Shown here piece by piece: positions 51,600 through 60,982 of a DNA stretch of 64,000 bases. The notes under the pieces were generated by a model, which saw only the letters and a program-made list of their open reading frames with translations, was not told the DNA's origin and did not search any database. Within the stretch, counting starts at the first letter, position 1. Each line of letters starts with the position of its first letter. Source of the stretch: Bacteroidaceae bacterium (lineage in GTDB: Bacteria; Bacteroidota; Bacteroidia; Bacteroidales; Bacteroidaceae); the NCBI GenBank assembly GCA_017650105.1, contig JAGCFO010000015.1:1-64000 (forward strand). Direction: 5' to 3'. The translations under genes were made by a program, and so were the position numbers.

Positions 51600-52394
51600 A
51601 TGAAAAAAGTATTATTCCTTCTTTGTGCAGCTGCGTTGGTTTTGAGTAGCTGCTCAAGCGTGCCTCTTACAGGGCGCAGTCGTGTGATGCTTGTCTCCGA
51701 TGCTGATGTCCTCTCAAGCAGCCTTTCGCAGTATTCAGAATACATGAAGACAGCAACGCCCTCAACAAACGCTGCAGGCAAGGCAATGGTGCAGCGTGTG
51801 GGGAAAAATATCGCTGCTGCAGCAGAGAAGTTCATGACCGACAACGGAATGGCTGATGATTTGGCTAATTATAGCTGGGAATTTAATCTTGTCAAAGACA
51901 ACGAGCTGAATGCTTTCTGCATGCCAGGAGGAAAGATTGTCGTTTATGACGGACTTCTGCAGCTCGTTCAGTCAGATGCCGATTTGGCTGTCGTAGTAGG
52001 GCATGAAGTGGCTCACGCTGTAGCAAAACACAGCGCCGAGCGTCTCAGCCAGCAGATGTTGGCTCAGTATGGCGCCGTAGCGTTGGGTACCGTTCTCTCG
52101 ACAAAGTCGGAGGCAGCACAGCAGTTAGGTCAGACCGTCTACGGCTTAGGTGCCAACTACGGCGTGATGCTTCCTTTCTCGCGGAAACATGAGAGCGAAG
52201 CAGACTACATGGGAATTATCTTCATGGCGTTGGCAGGATATGATCCCAACGTTGCTGTAACATTCTGGCAGAAGATGGCTTCTACGGGGCAGAACAACAT
52301 TCCTGCCATTCTTAGCTCTCACCCAAGCGATGAGAAGCGCATAAAGGATTTGCAGAAGAACCTTCCCAAAGCACAGCAGTACTACCATAAATAA
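51600..52394 (+). CDS. M48-family metallopeptidase lipoprotein
   Basis: The 264-residue lipoprotein (MKKVLFLLCAAALVLSSC, Cys18) has the zinc motif HEVAH in VVGHEVAHAVAKHSAERLSQ, with the third ligand Glu in the later HESEADYMGIIFMALAGYD. It is of the BepA/LoiP type without TPR repeats, a periplasmic protease that can clear misassembled outer-membrane proteins. It is probably co-transcribed with the upstream GH28 gene by proximity. Confidence 0.9.
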   Translation: MKKVLFLLCAAALVLSSCSSVPLTGRSRVMLVSDADVLSSSLSQYSEYMKTATPSTNAAGKAMVQRVGKNIAAAAEKFMTDNGMADDLANYSWEFNLVKDNELNAFCMPGGKIVVYDGLLQLVQSDADLAVVVGHEVAHAVAKHSAERLSQQMLAQYGAVALGTVLSTKSEAAQQLGQTVYGLGANYGVMLPFSRKHESEADYMGIIFMALAGYDPNVAVTFWQKMASTGQNNIPAILSSHPSDEKRIKDLQKNLPKAQQYYHK

Positions 52395-52438
52395 GGAGTC
52401 TAACTACTGTTGCGGGAATAGTTCCTTTTTCCCAAAGA

Positions 52439-52520
52439 ATTATTCCTTCTTGGGAGAACCATTATTCCTTCTTGGGAGAAGTGTTATTCCTTCTTGAGAG
52501 AAGTGTAATATCTTTTTGGG
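52439..52520. repeat. 22-23-bp tandem array after the M48 gene
   Basis: Three near-identical units, ATTATTCCTTCTTGGGAGAA plus CC or GTG, at 52439-52460, 52461-52483 and 52484-52505 (the third with GAGAG), then a degenerate fourth ending TTTTTGGG. The word ATTCCTTCTT is shared with the 21-bp dispersed family, so it may be a diverged member. It lies between convergent genes. Confidence 0.65.
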
Positions 52521-52588
52521 TATCTCCCTTTTCAGCAGAAGAGCAAGAAGACTTTCCTCACCTTATTTGTTTGTACTGCCTGTCGTTA

Positions 52589-55069
52589 TTAATAAGAAGA
52601 GACTTCTAAGGAAACTTTTGCAGACTTAAGTCCAGGAGAAGAGGCTTTCAGAGTAACGGAGCCTATTCTTTTCTTTGCCTTAAAGTTGACGACAGCAAGT
52701 GCCCTCCCTTTCCAAACAGGATGTTGGTTGTCGGAATAAGAATCCGTTTCCAGCAAATTAGCGTTGCCGAAACCAAGAAGCTTACCCCATCCTTTCACTT
52801 CAAGAGAAATGCTGTTTGTTGCGTTTGGGACGATGTTTCCTTTCTTGTCAACTACTTCTATTTGATAGTAGCGCAATCCGCAAGCAGCAGGCATAATCTT
52901 TGCTTTCTTTGCCGAAAGGCCCTTATGACTTATTGTGTCGGGCGTGATACGAATGGCATACGGTTCGCCTGCAGTAACTAATGTGCATGCCTTGCTGGCA
53001 ATTTCCTTTCCGTTTTTATCAGCAGGAATAGCTGTCAATGTCCCTTCTTCGTAGGGGAGAGTAAACGTGGCTTTGAATGCTTCAGCTTGAGTCGTGGACT
53101 TCTCTCCAATGAGTTTATCATTCAGATAGAGGCGTACGGATGGGTAACGGCTATAAATATCTACGTCGATGTTCTTTCCTTCCCATCCGGGCCAGTTCCA
53201 GCTTTCCCAAGTGGGCCATACCGACCAAGAAGTCTCTGCTATTTCGCCTCTATATCCCGAAGGCTCGCGCACAGCCATATAGATGCGCGGAGTTTCGTCC
53301 CAGAGGATTTGTCGGTAGTGACTGATGGGCTTACGCCAGCCTGTGATGTCGATATCTCCGCAATAGGCTCCGTGATAAGGCCATTGGCTGTGGTAGTAAT
53401 GCTCTCCGTCGCTTTCTCCCTTATAGTGCCATCTTCCGATGCCCGATTCGCCCAGATAGTCAATAGCTGTCCATACGAAGTCGCCGAGGATGTATGAATT
53501 CTCCTTCACTTTCGTCCAATTGCCGAATGCATCGCGCGGGTAGGATTCTGTTTGCCAGATAACACGCCTAGGCAGACGCTGATGGTCACCTTCAGCCTTA
53601 TGAATGAGATAATTGTATCCTACTATGTCGTGCTCGGCAGCCAGAGCGTCGTAGATTTCCCAATCTCTGTCCCAAGCAGCCAGAGCCGAAGTGATGGGGC
53701 GTGAAGTATCTACCTCGTGGATGGCTTCTGCAAGGTTGTGAGCTATTTTGACTGCTTCGGGAGATTTTCGTTCCATAATCTCGTTTCCTATGCTCCAGCA
53801 GATGACGGATGGATGATTTCTGTCGCGCAGAACCATTGCCTGCACGTCTTTCTTGCTCCACTCGTCGAAATATTTGTGATAGTCGTGCGCGTTTTTTCCT
53901 GCTTTCCATCCGTCGAAAGCCTCGTCAATGACGAGAAGTCCGTATTCATCACATGCTGCGAGGAAGTACTCGGAGGGAGGGTTGTGGCTTGTGCGAACGG
54001 CGTTGAATCCTGCCTCTTTCATGAGCAACACCTTGCGCGCTTCTGCTGTCCAATGTGCTGCGGCACCAAGAATGCCGTTGTCGTGATGAATACATCCTCC
54101 ATTGAACAAGACGGGCTTGCCGTTCAAGAGAAAACCTTTGTCGGCGCTGTACTCGATGGTGCGGATGCCGAAGGAGGAACTCCTCATATCGCAGAAGGGC
54201 TCGGCAAGCTGAGAGACATTGAATGCTGCGTTTTTTGCCGCAACGATGAATTCTGCATTGTAGAGCTGCGGGGTTTCGGGGCTCCACATCTTCGGCTTGG
54301 GAACTTTTCTGTCAAAAGAGAAACGATGCGTCGAATGCGGAGGAATGACAGCTTCGCCGTCCTTCTTGTGCTTTGGCAGAGTGACGATGATATCTCTCGA
54401 GCTGCAGAAAGATCCCAGCCAGACGGCTTGCTCGGAGTCGGTCTCGTTTGTCACATCCACTTCGCAATGAATCGTGGCTTCGTTTTTGTCGGCACGAAGC
54501 GTGGTGATGAAAATGCCGTCCTTCTCGATGTGAATGGGCGAGTAGTATTCGATAGAAACCGAGCGATAGATGCCCGAGCCCGAATACCAGCGACTGTTTT
54601 TCTGCTCTGAGTTGTCGACGCGTACGGCTATCACATTTTCCTGATTCATGAGCAGATAGTCGGTAATGTCGTAGGAGAAAGGAGTGTACCCGTAGGGATG
54701 CACGCCTAAGCTGTGCCCGTTGACGAAAACTTCGGTGTTCATATACACGCCGTCGAAGCAGATTCGGCTGCGGAAATCTTTCGGATTATCCTTCAGCTTC
54801 ATCGTTTTCCTATACCATCCGATGCCTGTCTGAACATATCCTCCGTCGTTCCAACTTGCTGCAAGTGAGTCGAATCCCAGCGTGATGCTCCAGTCGTGAG
54901 GCAGGTCGACATCTTGCCAGAGCCTGTCGTCGAAGGCTTTTTCTTCGGCACCTTTCACATCACCGAGATGGAACTTCCAATCGTTGTTGATAGAGATAAG
55001 TTGCGTAGCCCAAGCGAAAGAAGGGAGCAGAGCGAGCAAAAGAAGGGATAGGAAAATCTGTTTTTTCAT
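52589..55069 (-). CDS. GH2 beta-galactosidase
   Basis: From the ATG at 55069 the protein is 826 residues with a signal peptide (MKKQIFLSLLLLALLPSFAWA). Domains in order: GH2 jelly-roll N-domain (NNDWKFHLGDVKGAEEKAFD), Ig-like domain, TIM-barrel with the acid/base Glu430 in WSIGNEIMERK and the probable nucleophile Glu508 in WQTESYPRD, then DUF4982-like and further beta domains. It is periplasmic and should act on beta-galactosides such as pectic galactan side chains, which is inferred from the pectin genes in the window. The frame is open upstream to 55120. Confidence 0.9.
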   Translation of the reverse strand: MKKQIFLSLLLLALLPSFAWATQLISINNDWKFHLGDVKGAEEKAFDDRLWQDVDLPHDWSITLGFDSLAASWNDGGYVQTGIGWYRKTMKLKDNPKDFRSRICFDGVYMNTEVFVNGHSLGVHPYGYTPFSYDITDYLLMNQENVIAVRVDNSEQKNSRWYSGSGIYRSVSIEYYSPIHIEKDGIFITTLRADKNEATIHCEVDVTNETDSEQAVWLGSFCSSRDIIVTLPKHKKDGEAVIPPHSTHRFSFDRKVPKPKMWSPETPQLYNAEFIVAAKNAAFNVSQLAEPFCDMRSSSFGIRTIEYSADKGFLLNGKPVLFNGGCIHHDNGILGAAAHWTAEARKVLLMKEAGFNAVRTSHNPPSEYFLAACDEYGLLVIDEAFDGWKAGKNAHDYHKYFDEWSKKDVQAMVLRDRNHPSVICWSIGNEIMERKSPEAVKIAHNLAEAIHEVDTSRPITSALAAWDRDWEIYDALAAEHDIVGYNYLIHKAEGDHQRLPRRVIWQTESYPRDAFGNWTKVKENSYILGDFVWTAIDYLGESGIGRWHYKGESDGEHYYHSQWPYHGAYCGDIDITGWRKPISHYRQILWDETPRIYMAVREPSGYRGEIAETSWSVWPTWESWNWPGWEGKNIDVDIYSRYPSVRLYLNDKLIGEKSTTQAEAFKATFTLPYEEGTLTAIPADKNGKEIASKACTLVTAGEPYAIRITPDTISHKGLSAKKAKIMPAACGLRYYQIEVVDKKGNIVPNATNSISLEVKGWGKLLGFGNANLLETDSYSDNQHPVWKGRALAVVNFKAKKRIGSVTLKASSPGLKSAKVSLEVSSY

Positions 55070-55090
55070 AGTTTTAGCCAATATGTTGTG

Positions 55091-55121
55091 CAAAGATAAA
55101 AAAAAGTTCGGAAAGCACAAA
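55091..55121 (-). promoter_or_regulatory. Promoter of the GH2 gene
   Basis: TTTG (55121-55118) and TATCTTTG (55098-55091) on the minus strand, 19 bp apart, match the Bacteroidota consensus. The ATG at 55069 follows after 21 bp, and the alternative start at 55120 would fall inside the promoter. Confidence 0.75.
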
Positions 55122-55144
55122 ACTCCGATAAGAATCTTTCTTAT

Positions 55145-55262
55145 CTTCCCGAAAAATTATCGAGAAGGAAAAAATTTTTTTGGAGAACAAATATCGCCGT
55201 ATGAAGAAGGGAAAATTTTTTTTGGAGAAGGAATAATTTCGCTTCGACAAACAAAAAAGATT
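55145..55262. repeat. 21-bp/AT-palindrome repeat, copy 8
   Basis: Pieces in order: CGAGAAGGAAAAAATTTTTT, TGGAGAACAAATATCGCCGT, ATGAAGAAGGGAAAATTTTT and TTTGGAGAAGGAATAATTTC. It is just upstream of the GH2 promoter and fills much of the 319-bp gap to the HTH gene, whose remainder to 55388 shows no gene. Confidence 0.75.
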
Positions 55263-55388
55263 TTCCCCTCAGAGCACTCTGTCGCGATGCTTGCTATGAA
55301 GATGTTTTTCCCTTCTCGTGCTGCAGGAGAACAGCATTATCGCTTACGGTTTAGGCAGAGAGAGGAAGCGCAGTAGGAGGAAGGTTTT

Positions 55389-55589
55389 TCAATCGCCTTC
55401 CTCCAGTTGGAAAATCTCGTTGACTGAGATGCCGAACACAAGCGACATCTTCAGGGCAAGAACGGTTGATGGATTGAACTTTCCCAACTCTATCGCATTG
55501 ATTGTCTGCCGGCTGACACCCGTCTTCTCAGCAAGTTCCTGTTGCGACATTCGCTGACGCGCGCGTTCTACTCGTATGTTATTTTTCAT
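55389..55589 (-). CDS. Small Xre-type HTH regulator
   Basis: The 66-residue protein is one complete HTH-3/Cro-like fold: RVERARQRMSQQELAEKTGV, SRQTINAIELGKFNPSTVLA and ISVNEIFQLEEGD. It is of the kind paired with small membrane proteins in Bacteroidales and Firmicutes. It overlaps the upstream membrane gene by 11 bp, so it probably regulates that operon, possibly through the dyad at 56070-56085. Confidence 0.88.
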   Translation of the reverse strand: MKNNIRVERARQRMSQQELAEKTGVSRQTINAIELGKFNPSTVLALKMSLVFGISVNEIFQLEEGD

Positions 55590-56040
55590 CGCTATATCGT
55601 TTGTTCTGCACCCAGTAAGAAATCTTGAAAATCAACAGGTAGACGAAAAGCATCCACCAACTATGGCCTAATAGCAATTGATACTTGCCCAAAAACGAGG
55701 GAGAGCACAGCCTTACTATGAAAAAGCTCTTCACGGGCGCAATGATGAGCAGGATGACAAAGATGATTGCCGTAGTTGCAAGGCTTTTCATCCTCAACTC
55801 GGCGATACGCTCATCCTCGATTTTCTCGCGCGAGAAACAAAGGATGATGGCGGATAAGGGTAGTAGCAAGAGGTAGCCCAATTCGCCAAGAATTTCATTT
55901 CCTGTCATCCTACCACTTATTCCGTAATTGCCCCGTATAACAAGCGGGACAAAGATTACAATACTTAGGACAAGTCCTACAATTAAGGCCATAAGGCCTA
56001 CCCACTGCCAAACGTGGGGAAGAAGATGCTGTTTTTTCAT
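55579..56040 (-). CDS. Four-helix membrane protein, partner of the HTH regulator
   Basis: The 153-residue protein has four hydrophobic segments: WVGLMALIVGLVLSIVIFVP, LGYLLLLPLSAIILCF, TTAIIFVILLIIAPVKSFFI and WWMLFVYLLIFKISYWV. Between helices 2 and 3 is a charged loop (SREKIEDERIAELRMKSLAT). The charged loop and the Xre partner recall DUF2178/DUF3796-like systems in which the membrane protein is controlled by the HTH protein. No function is established. Confidence 0.75.
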   Translation of the reverse strand: MKKQHLLPHVWQWVGLMALIVGLVLSIVIFVPLVIRGNYGISGRMTGNEILGELGYLLLLPLSAIILCFSREKIEDERIAELRMKSLATTAIIFVILLIIAPVKSFFIVRLCSPSFLGKYQLLLGHSWWMLFVYLLIFKISYWVQNKRYSDEK

Positions 56041-56064
56041 AACTTTTGAGAATTAAATACGTCG

Positions 56065-56096
56065 CAAAGGTAAAGTATAATTTACATTCGTGCAAG
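56065..56096 (-). promoter_or_regulatory. Promoter and dyad in front of the HTH/membrane pair
   Basis: TACCTTTG (56072-56065, minus) with a CTTG -33-like box (56096-56093) at 20 bp. A dyad GTAAAGTATAATTTAC (56070-56085) overlaps the -7 element and could be the operator of the HTH protein. Confidence 0.48.
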
Positions 56097-56157
56097 TAAA
56101 ATTGACAAAAAGTTTAAAAAACTTTGCAAAAAGTGGAGTATTCTCTCAAGAAGTAGC

Positions 56158-56574
56158 TTAAAACTCTACTTTGCGGGAACCATCTTCCTGTTCTGAAATG
56201 TTGACTCTTACGGTTTCTTCTGGCAAAAGAGACTCAATGAGCTCTGGCCATTCGATAAAACAAAGTCCGTCGGAGGCATAGAAATAGTCTTCGTACCCTA
56301 TGTCATACACTTCGGAAAGGCTCTTGATGCGATAGAAATCAAAGTGGAAGATAGGGCATCCTGAGGGCGTGTCGTATTCGTTTGTTATGGCAAACGTGGG
56401 TGAGGCAACGGCGTCGGTAGTTCCAAGCGTTTCGCATATGGCTTTTATAAAGGTGGTTTTTCCAGCGCCCATCGAGCCGTAGAAGGCAAAGATACGCTTG
56501 TCGCCCACTAAACGGAGGAACTGTTGCGCGGCTTGCCCGATGTCGTCGAGGGAACGTATGATGATAGAAGGCAT
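56158..56574 (-). CDS. tsaE: tRNA threonylcarbamoyladenosine biosynthesis ATPase
   Basis: The 138-residue protein is TsaE, the ATPase needed for t6A modification of tRNA. Walker A is GSMGAGKTTFIKAI; VASPTFAITNEYD and FHFDFYRIKSLSEVYDIGY are family hallmarks, and FIEWPELIESLLPEE is the conserved late motif. It lies 3 bp after porX, so it is transcribed with the T9SS regulatory genes. Confidence 0.93.
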   Translation of the reverse strand: MPSIIIRSLDDIGQAAQQFLRLVGDKRIFAFYGSMGAGKTTFIKAICETLGTTDAVASPTFAITNEYDTPSGCPIFHFDFYRIKSLSEVYDIGYEDYFYASDGLCFIEWPELIESLLPEETVRVNISEQEDGSRKVEF

Positions 56575-56577
56575 AGG

Positions 56578-58128
56578 CTATTTTTTCTTCGATTTCAGCG
56601 AGACAACAGGGATAATCATCTCTTCCATAGAGATTCCTCCGTGTTGGAACGTGTCTCGGTAGTAGGTGACGTAATAGTTGTAGTTGTTAGGGTAGGCAAA
56701 GAAGTTTTCGCCCCAGGCAAAGATGTATGCTGTGCTCAGATTTGGCGAGGGGAGGAAGGCGCGTCTTGGGTCTTTAATCTCGTATACCTCGCGCGGATTG
56801 TAAGCAAGCGTCTTGCCAATCTTGTATCGCAGGTTTGTATTGACGTTCTTGTCGCCGACAACCTTTATGGGGTTCTTCACGCGGATGCTTCCGTGATCGG
56901 TAGTGATGATAATATGGTAGTCGGTTTCTGCTAATCGGCGCAGGAGTTCCCCTACAGCACTATGGCGGAACCAGCTAGCCGTAAGCGAGCGGTAGGCTGC
57001 TTCGTCACCAGTCAACTCTCTGATTGTCTTTGACTCTGTACGCATGTGGGAGAGTAGGTCAATGAAGTTGATGACGACTACATTTAGATCGTTGCGCTCC
57101 AATTCGTTAAACCTGTTCAAGAGTTTCTCTACAGAAGAGGATTCGTTAAATTTATTGTAGGAGAAAGTGTCTTTTCTTCTGTATCGATCGATTTGCGTCT
57201 GAATGAGCGGAGCTTCGTTAAGGTTCTTTCCTTCTTCTTCGTCTTCATCCACCCAAAGGTCTGGGAACATCTGCGCAATTTTATTGGGCATCAACCCTGA
57301 GAAAATAGCGTTGCGAGCATACTGAGTAGCCGTTGGAAGGATGCTGTAATAAAGATCTTCCTCAAAAGTAAACAAATCGGCAATCTCCTGCGAAATGACG
57401 CGCCATTGATCGTAGCGGAAATTGTCAAATACAATAAGGAAAACTTTTTCTCCTTTGTCGAGAACGGGAAATACTTTCTTCTTAAAAATGTCTGGGCTCA
57501 TCAGCGGGCGTTCTTCAGGCTTTTGCATCCAAGTGTCGTAGTTGCGGCAGATGAATCGGGCAAACGACTTATCTGCATCTTGGCTCTGCATGCGTAGCAT
57601 TTCAATCATGTTTCCGTCGGTATGCTCCAGTTCCAACTCCCAATATACCAAGTTGCGGTAAACCTCCTTCCAACCTTCGGCAGTGTCGGCATCGTTTATG
57701 AGAGCAGTAAGCTTGCCGAAGTTTTGCTGATACCCCGTGTTGGTTACTTCTGTCACTATTTCCTTTTTGTGGATATTCTTCTTGAGTGTCAGGAGAATCT
57801 GGTTGGGATTGACGGGCTTGATAAGGTAATCGGCAATCTTGGCTCCGATTGCCTGATTCATGATGTCTTCCTCCTCACTTTTCGTTACCATCACGATAGG
57901 CGTTGTAGGCGATACTTCCTTGATGAGATTCAATGTCTGAAGCCCGCTTAAGCCTGGCATATTCTCGTCAAGTAGAATAAGGTCGTATGCAGTCGTTCTG
58001 CACATTTCAACAGCGTCTCGTCCGTTGTTGGCTGTGTGTACGTCGTAGTCCCTTCCTTTGAGGAAAAGGATGTGAGGCTTTAGAAGCTCTATTTCGTCGT
58101 CAATCCAGAGTAGGGTTCCGTTTTTCAT
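56578..58128 (-). CDS. porX: T9SS response regulator with PglZ domain
   Basis: The 516-residue protein is PorX. Residues 1-120 are a receiver domain with the phospho-acceptor Asp54 in LILLDENMPG and Lys in DYLIKPVNP. The rest is a PglZ/alkaline-phosphatase-like domain (VFLIVFDNFRYDQWR, GLMPNKIAQMFPDLWVDED, ITTDHGSIRVKNP). In P. gingivalis and Flavobacterium, PorX acts with PorY and SigP in control of the type IX secretion system. It lies 3 bp after porW. A porY sensor kinase is not in the window. Confidence 0.93.
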   Translation of the reverse strand: MKNGTLLWIDDEIELLKPHILFLKGRDYDVHTANNGRDAVEMCRTTAYDLILLDENMPGLSGLQTLNLIKEVSPTTPIVMVTKSEEEDIMNQAIGAKIADYLIKPVNPNQILLTLKKNIHKKEIVTEVTNTGYQQNFGKLTALINDADTAEGWKEVYRNLVYWELELEHTDGNMIEMLRMQSQDADKSFARFICRNYDTWMQKPEERPLMSPDIFKKKVFPVLDKGEKVFLIVFDNFRYDQWRVISQEIADLFTFEEDLYYSILPTATQYARNAIFSGLMPNKIAQMFPDLWVDEDEEEGKNLNEAPLIQTQIDRYRRKDTFSYNKFNESSSVEKLLNRFNELERNDLNVVVINFIDLLSHMRTESKTIRELTGDEAAYRSLTASWFRHSAVGELLRRLAETDYHIIITTDHGSIRVKNPIKVVGDKNVNTNLRYKIGKTLAYNPREVYEIKDPRRAFLPSPNLSTAYIFAWGENFFAYPNNYNYYVTYYRDTFQHGGISMEEMIIPVVSLKSKKK

Positions 58129-58131
58129 ATT

Positions 58132-60933
58132 CTATTCTTCTTCATCAAATTGTATTTCGTCCAACGAGCCATTATCTTCGCCCATATCCGACTGGATGCT
58201 GAAGTTCTCGTCATAGAAAGCTTGATATTCGTCGAAGGAATGGCTCTCGAGCAGCAGTTGCAGGTTTTCTTCGCTGATGAGCACCACGCGAATCCCTTCA
58301 AGACGAGTAGCCATTTCCGAATCGGCATAAAGTCGGCGCTGATAACTCAGAGCCTCGTTGAAGTTGAGGAAACCGCTTACCTTCAGCATCGAGATTCCTC
58401 CTTTCTTGTCGGTAGTGATTTCGAAGTTACGCACCATGAATTTCGTGAAATTGTATCGGGCAATTTCAAACAGGAGCTGATTGTCGTTAACGGTACCGTC
58501 TTCGTAGGCAAGCATGAAGATGAATCCTGTGTTTGGCTCAAAGACGAAAGGCTTGACTAACGAATCTGCTTTCTGTTCCTCCGAGCCTGCATTCAAGCGC
58601 CTTTGCCAGATAGAGCCGAGCGTGCCGGATGTCAGCAGACGCCCGTTCTGCAAGCCTTGCGCGATAAGTCCGGCAAGCTCGCTGATTTCGTTTTCGGGAT
58701 ACTTCGAAACGATGTCCTTCAGTTGGTCAAGGAAAGTAGACTGGTCTCCTTCCTGCAAATTGCTCATTGCATCCAGGAAAAGGAATTTTGGCCTATGAGC
58801 ACCCAGCGCATATTTTTCGCCTGATTTTTTTGTGTTGTCGTGCACTTCGCTGTAGCGCGAAGCATTGTAGGCGTTATACGTTGCAGCATATAGCGAGTCT
58901 TCACGATGCTTGCCGTACAAGGCATTTTCCTCAAAGTCAGGATTACTCAATGTCGTTGTAAAGTCGCTATAAGGGAACTGTTCGAAAAGAAGAGCTCGAT
59001 ATTTTTCAGCCAAATCGGTTCGTTTCCAACGCGAATACATGAGATAGAGATTGTAGTACACGACATCCAGCTGCGAAAATCCCGGGAATTGCTTAAGCAG
59101 ACGAGAAAGCGTCTTTTCTGCCAATCCGAAGTCCTCAAGTTTGTCTTTATAGATAAGTCCAGCGTTAAACAGAGCATCCTGAAGTATTGCATTCGACTCG
59201 TCCATCTGCTCTTCCGTGAAGGGGATCTGCTGAATATAGTACATCGGCTCGTGGATGTCTGTCACAAGGCTGTCGGCAACCAGAGCGCTGTCGCTGGCAA
59301 GGGAATCGGCAGGTGCCTTTTCCTCATCATCGTAGTTGTATTCCTCAAAGCTGCTGTCGGCAAGAACGCTCTTGTTTGAACGACGCCAGTTGTCTTCCAG
59401 TTTGCGCCTTCCCCATTTTTCTTGGAAAGCATGCTTGCCCTGTGAAACAAGCTGAGTGTTGTAGAAGTACCACGAACCGTCGCCTGCTCCTGTCATAGTG
59501 GGAGCGCTCGTCTGATTCCGTGCACGAGCGTTGCTAAGCACTTCTTCTCTTCGGGCGTTGCGTGCTTCTGCTTCAGCTTTCTCCTTTTCTTCTTTCTCTT
59601 TCTTTATCACCTCTTTGATGATGCTGTCGACAATAGCCTCTATCTTCTCCATCGGGAGGGTTGCCAGATGCTGAAGGCTGTCTTGCAGCTCAATTGCTTC
59701 GGTGTGCTCAACTAATTCGTCAAGTATTGAAGAGCGCTTGTTCAGCTGGGGATAGTCTTTGCTGTCTTTGTCGATGAGCCCTACGGCTTCTGCATAGCAG
59801 CGCTGGGCGTCGGAATATTTTGCGCGGTTCCAGTAGATGTTTCCCAGATGAAGCAGTAAGATTCCCTTCTCAACACCGTTGCGAGTGCTTTCTGCCGCTC
59901 CTTTTTCGTAGTGCTTGATGGCTTGGATGGTGTCTTTCTGCGCCAGATATATGTTCCCCATCGCATAGTAAACTTGATCCAGATAATCCTTGTTATTCGG
60001 ATCTTTTGCCATTCGGGTTAGAGTCTTCACCATCTTCGGAGCTGTAGTGCCGGAAACTACTTCTGTCTGCTGGATGCGTGCGTTAAACTCCAGCTCGTAA
60101 GGTGGATTTTGTGCAATAGCTTTCTGGAAAGCCTTGTATGCGTCGTTGTCGCGATGTTCTATCTTGTAAATCTGCCCCAACAGGAAATATTCGCGTGCCT
60201 TTTGTTTCTTGCTGCGCCCTTTTCGCTTCACTGCTTTTTCCAGATGAGGGAGGGCTTCCTCGTATCTGTCGTGCCCCAGCAGATAAGAGGCATAAATAGC
60301 TTCGTATTCGTCGGCAAGTTGATAGGGAATGCTGTCTCGGGCTGTTTCGTTGAACAGATGGTCTGCTTCGTAGTTCCAGTCAAGCTCCGCGTAGCATTGA
60401 GCCATTCGCATGCGTGCTTCGGCAACCACTTTAGGCTCTTCGCTGAAGAGTCGGATGATGTAGGCATACGTTGTGGAGGCTTCCAGAAACTCTCCTTTCT
60501 GGAACTGAGCCTTTGCCATCAACATCCAAACGTTGTGCATGAAGGGATTATACTCCTTTTTCGCATACCAAATCTTGTCTTTCTCGCTCAGCGTGCCGCT
60601 TTTGCGCTTGGGCTTCGACTTGATGCTGTGCAGCTTGGATGCTTTTTGCGCTTTCTCAATAGCTTTGTCGAAGCTTCCCGAGCCCATCTTTTGCGTTGTG
60701 GGGCTGCTGACGACGTAAAGGGGAATTACATCCATGTAATTGTCCTTGTGCCCTTTTTCCTGCTGATCGATGCCGTCTTTGTACGCCTCGTTGCCGTTGT
60801 GATACACATTGAAGCGCGTCACAAACGCTTGGTAGAAGCGTTTAGTCGACGTGTTCTCCTTCAGGCTTCCGCAGCTTGAGAAGAAAATCGCTGTCAGCGT
60901 CAGGGCTGCAATGAGTATCTTTTTTCTTGCCAT
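58132..60933 (-). CDS. porW: PorW/SprE-type TPR lipoprotein
   Basis: The 933-residue lipoprotein (MARKKILIAALTLTAIFFSSC, Cys21) has the family entry TSTKRFYQAFVTRFNVYHNG and extensive TPR repeats (residues about 120-420, 600-680). PorW/SprE is required for type IX secretion and gliding in Bacteroidota, linking to the PorN ring. A coiled-coil Glu/Lys/Arg stretch (KKEKEEKEKAEAEARNARRE) splits the TPR blocks. It is followed closely by porX and tsaE. Confidence 0.92.
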   Translation of the reverse strand: MARKKILIAALTLTAIFFSSCGSLKENTSTKRFYQAFVTRFNVYHNGNEAYKDGIDQQEKGHKDNYMDVIPLYVVSSPTTQKMGSGSFDKAIEKAQKASKLHSIKSKPKRKSGTLSEKDKIWYAKKEYNPFMHNVWMLMAKAQFQKGEFLEASTTYAYIIRLFSEEPKVVAEARMRMAQCYAELDWNYEADHLFNETARDSIPYQLADEYEAIYASYLLGHDRYEEALPHLEKAVKRKGRSKKQKAREYFLLGQIYKIEHRDNDAYKAFQKAIAQNPPYELEFNARIQQTEVVSGTTAPKMVKTLTRMAKDPNNKDYLDQVYYAMGNIYLAQKDTIQAIKHYEKGAAESTRNGVEKGILLLHLGNIYWNRAKYSDAQRCYAEAVGLIDKDSKDYPQLNKRSSILDELVEHTEAIELQDSLQHLATLPMEKIEAIVDSIIKEVIKKEKEEKEKAEAEARNARREEVLSNARARNQTSAPTMTGAGDGSWYFYNTQLVSQGKHAFQEKWGRRKLEDNWRRSNKSVLADSSFEEYNYDDEEKAPADSLASDSALVADSLVTDIHEPMYYIQQIPFTEEQMDESNAILQDALFNAGLIYKDKLEDFGLAEKTLSRLLKQFPGFSQLDVVYYNLYLMYSRWKRTDLAEKYRALLFEQFPYSDFTTTLSNPDFEENALYGKHREDSLYAATYNAYNASRYSEVHDNTKKSGEKYALGAHRPKFLFLDAMSNLQEGDQSTFLDQLKDIVSKYPENEISELAGLIAQGLQNGRLLTSGTLGSIWQRRLNAGSEEQKADSLVKPFVFEPNTGFIFMLAYEDGTVNDNQLLFEIARYNFTKFMVRNFEITTDKKGGISMLKVSGFLNFNEALSYQRRLYADSEMATRLEGIRVVLISEENLQLLLESHSFDEYQAFYDENFSIQSDMGEDNGSLDEIQFDEEE

Positions 60934-60982
60934 TCACATATTATAACGCGCGCAAGCGAGGTTTATTGCATATGAGTTGCTC

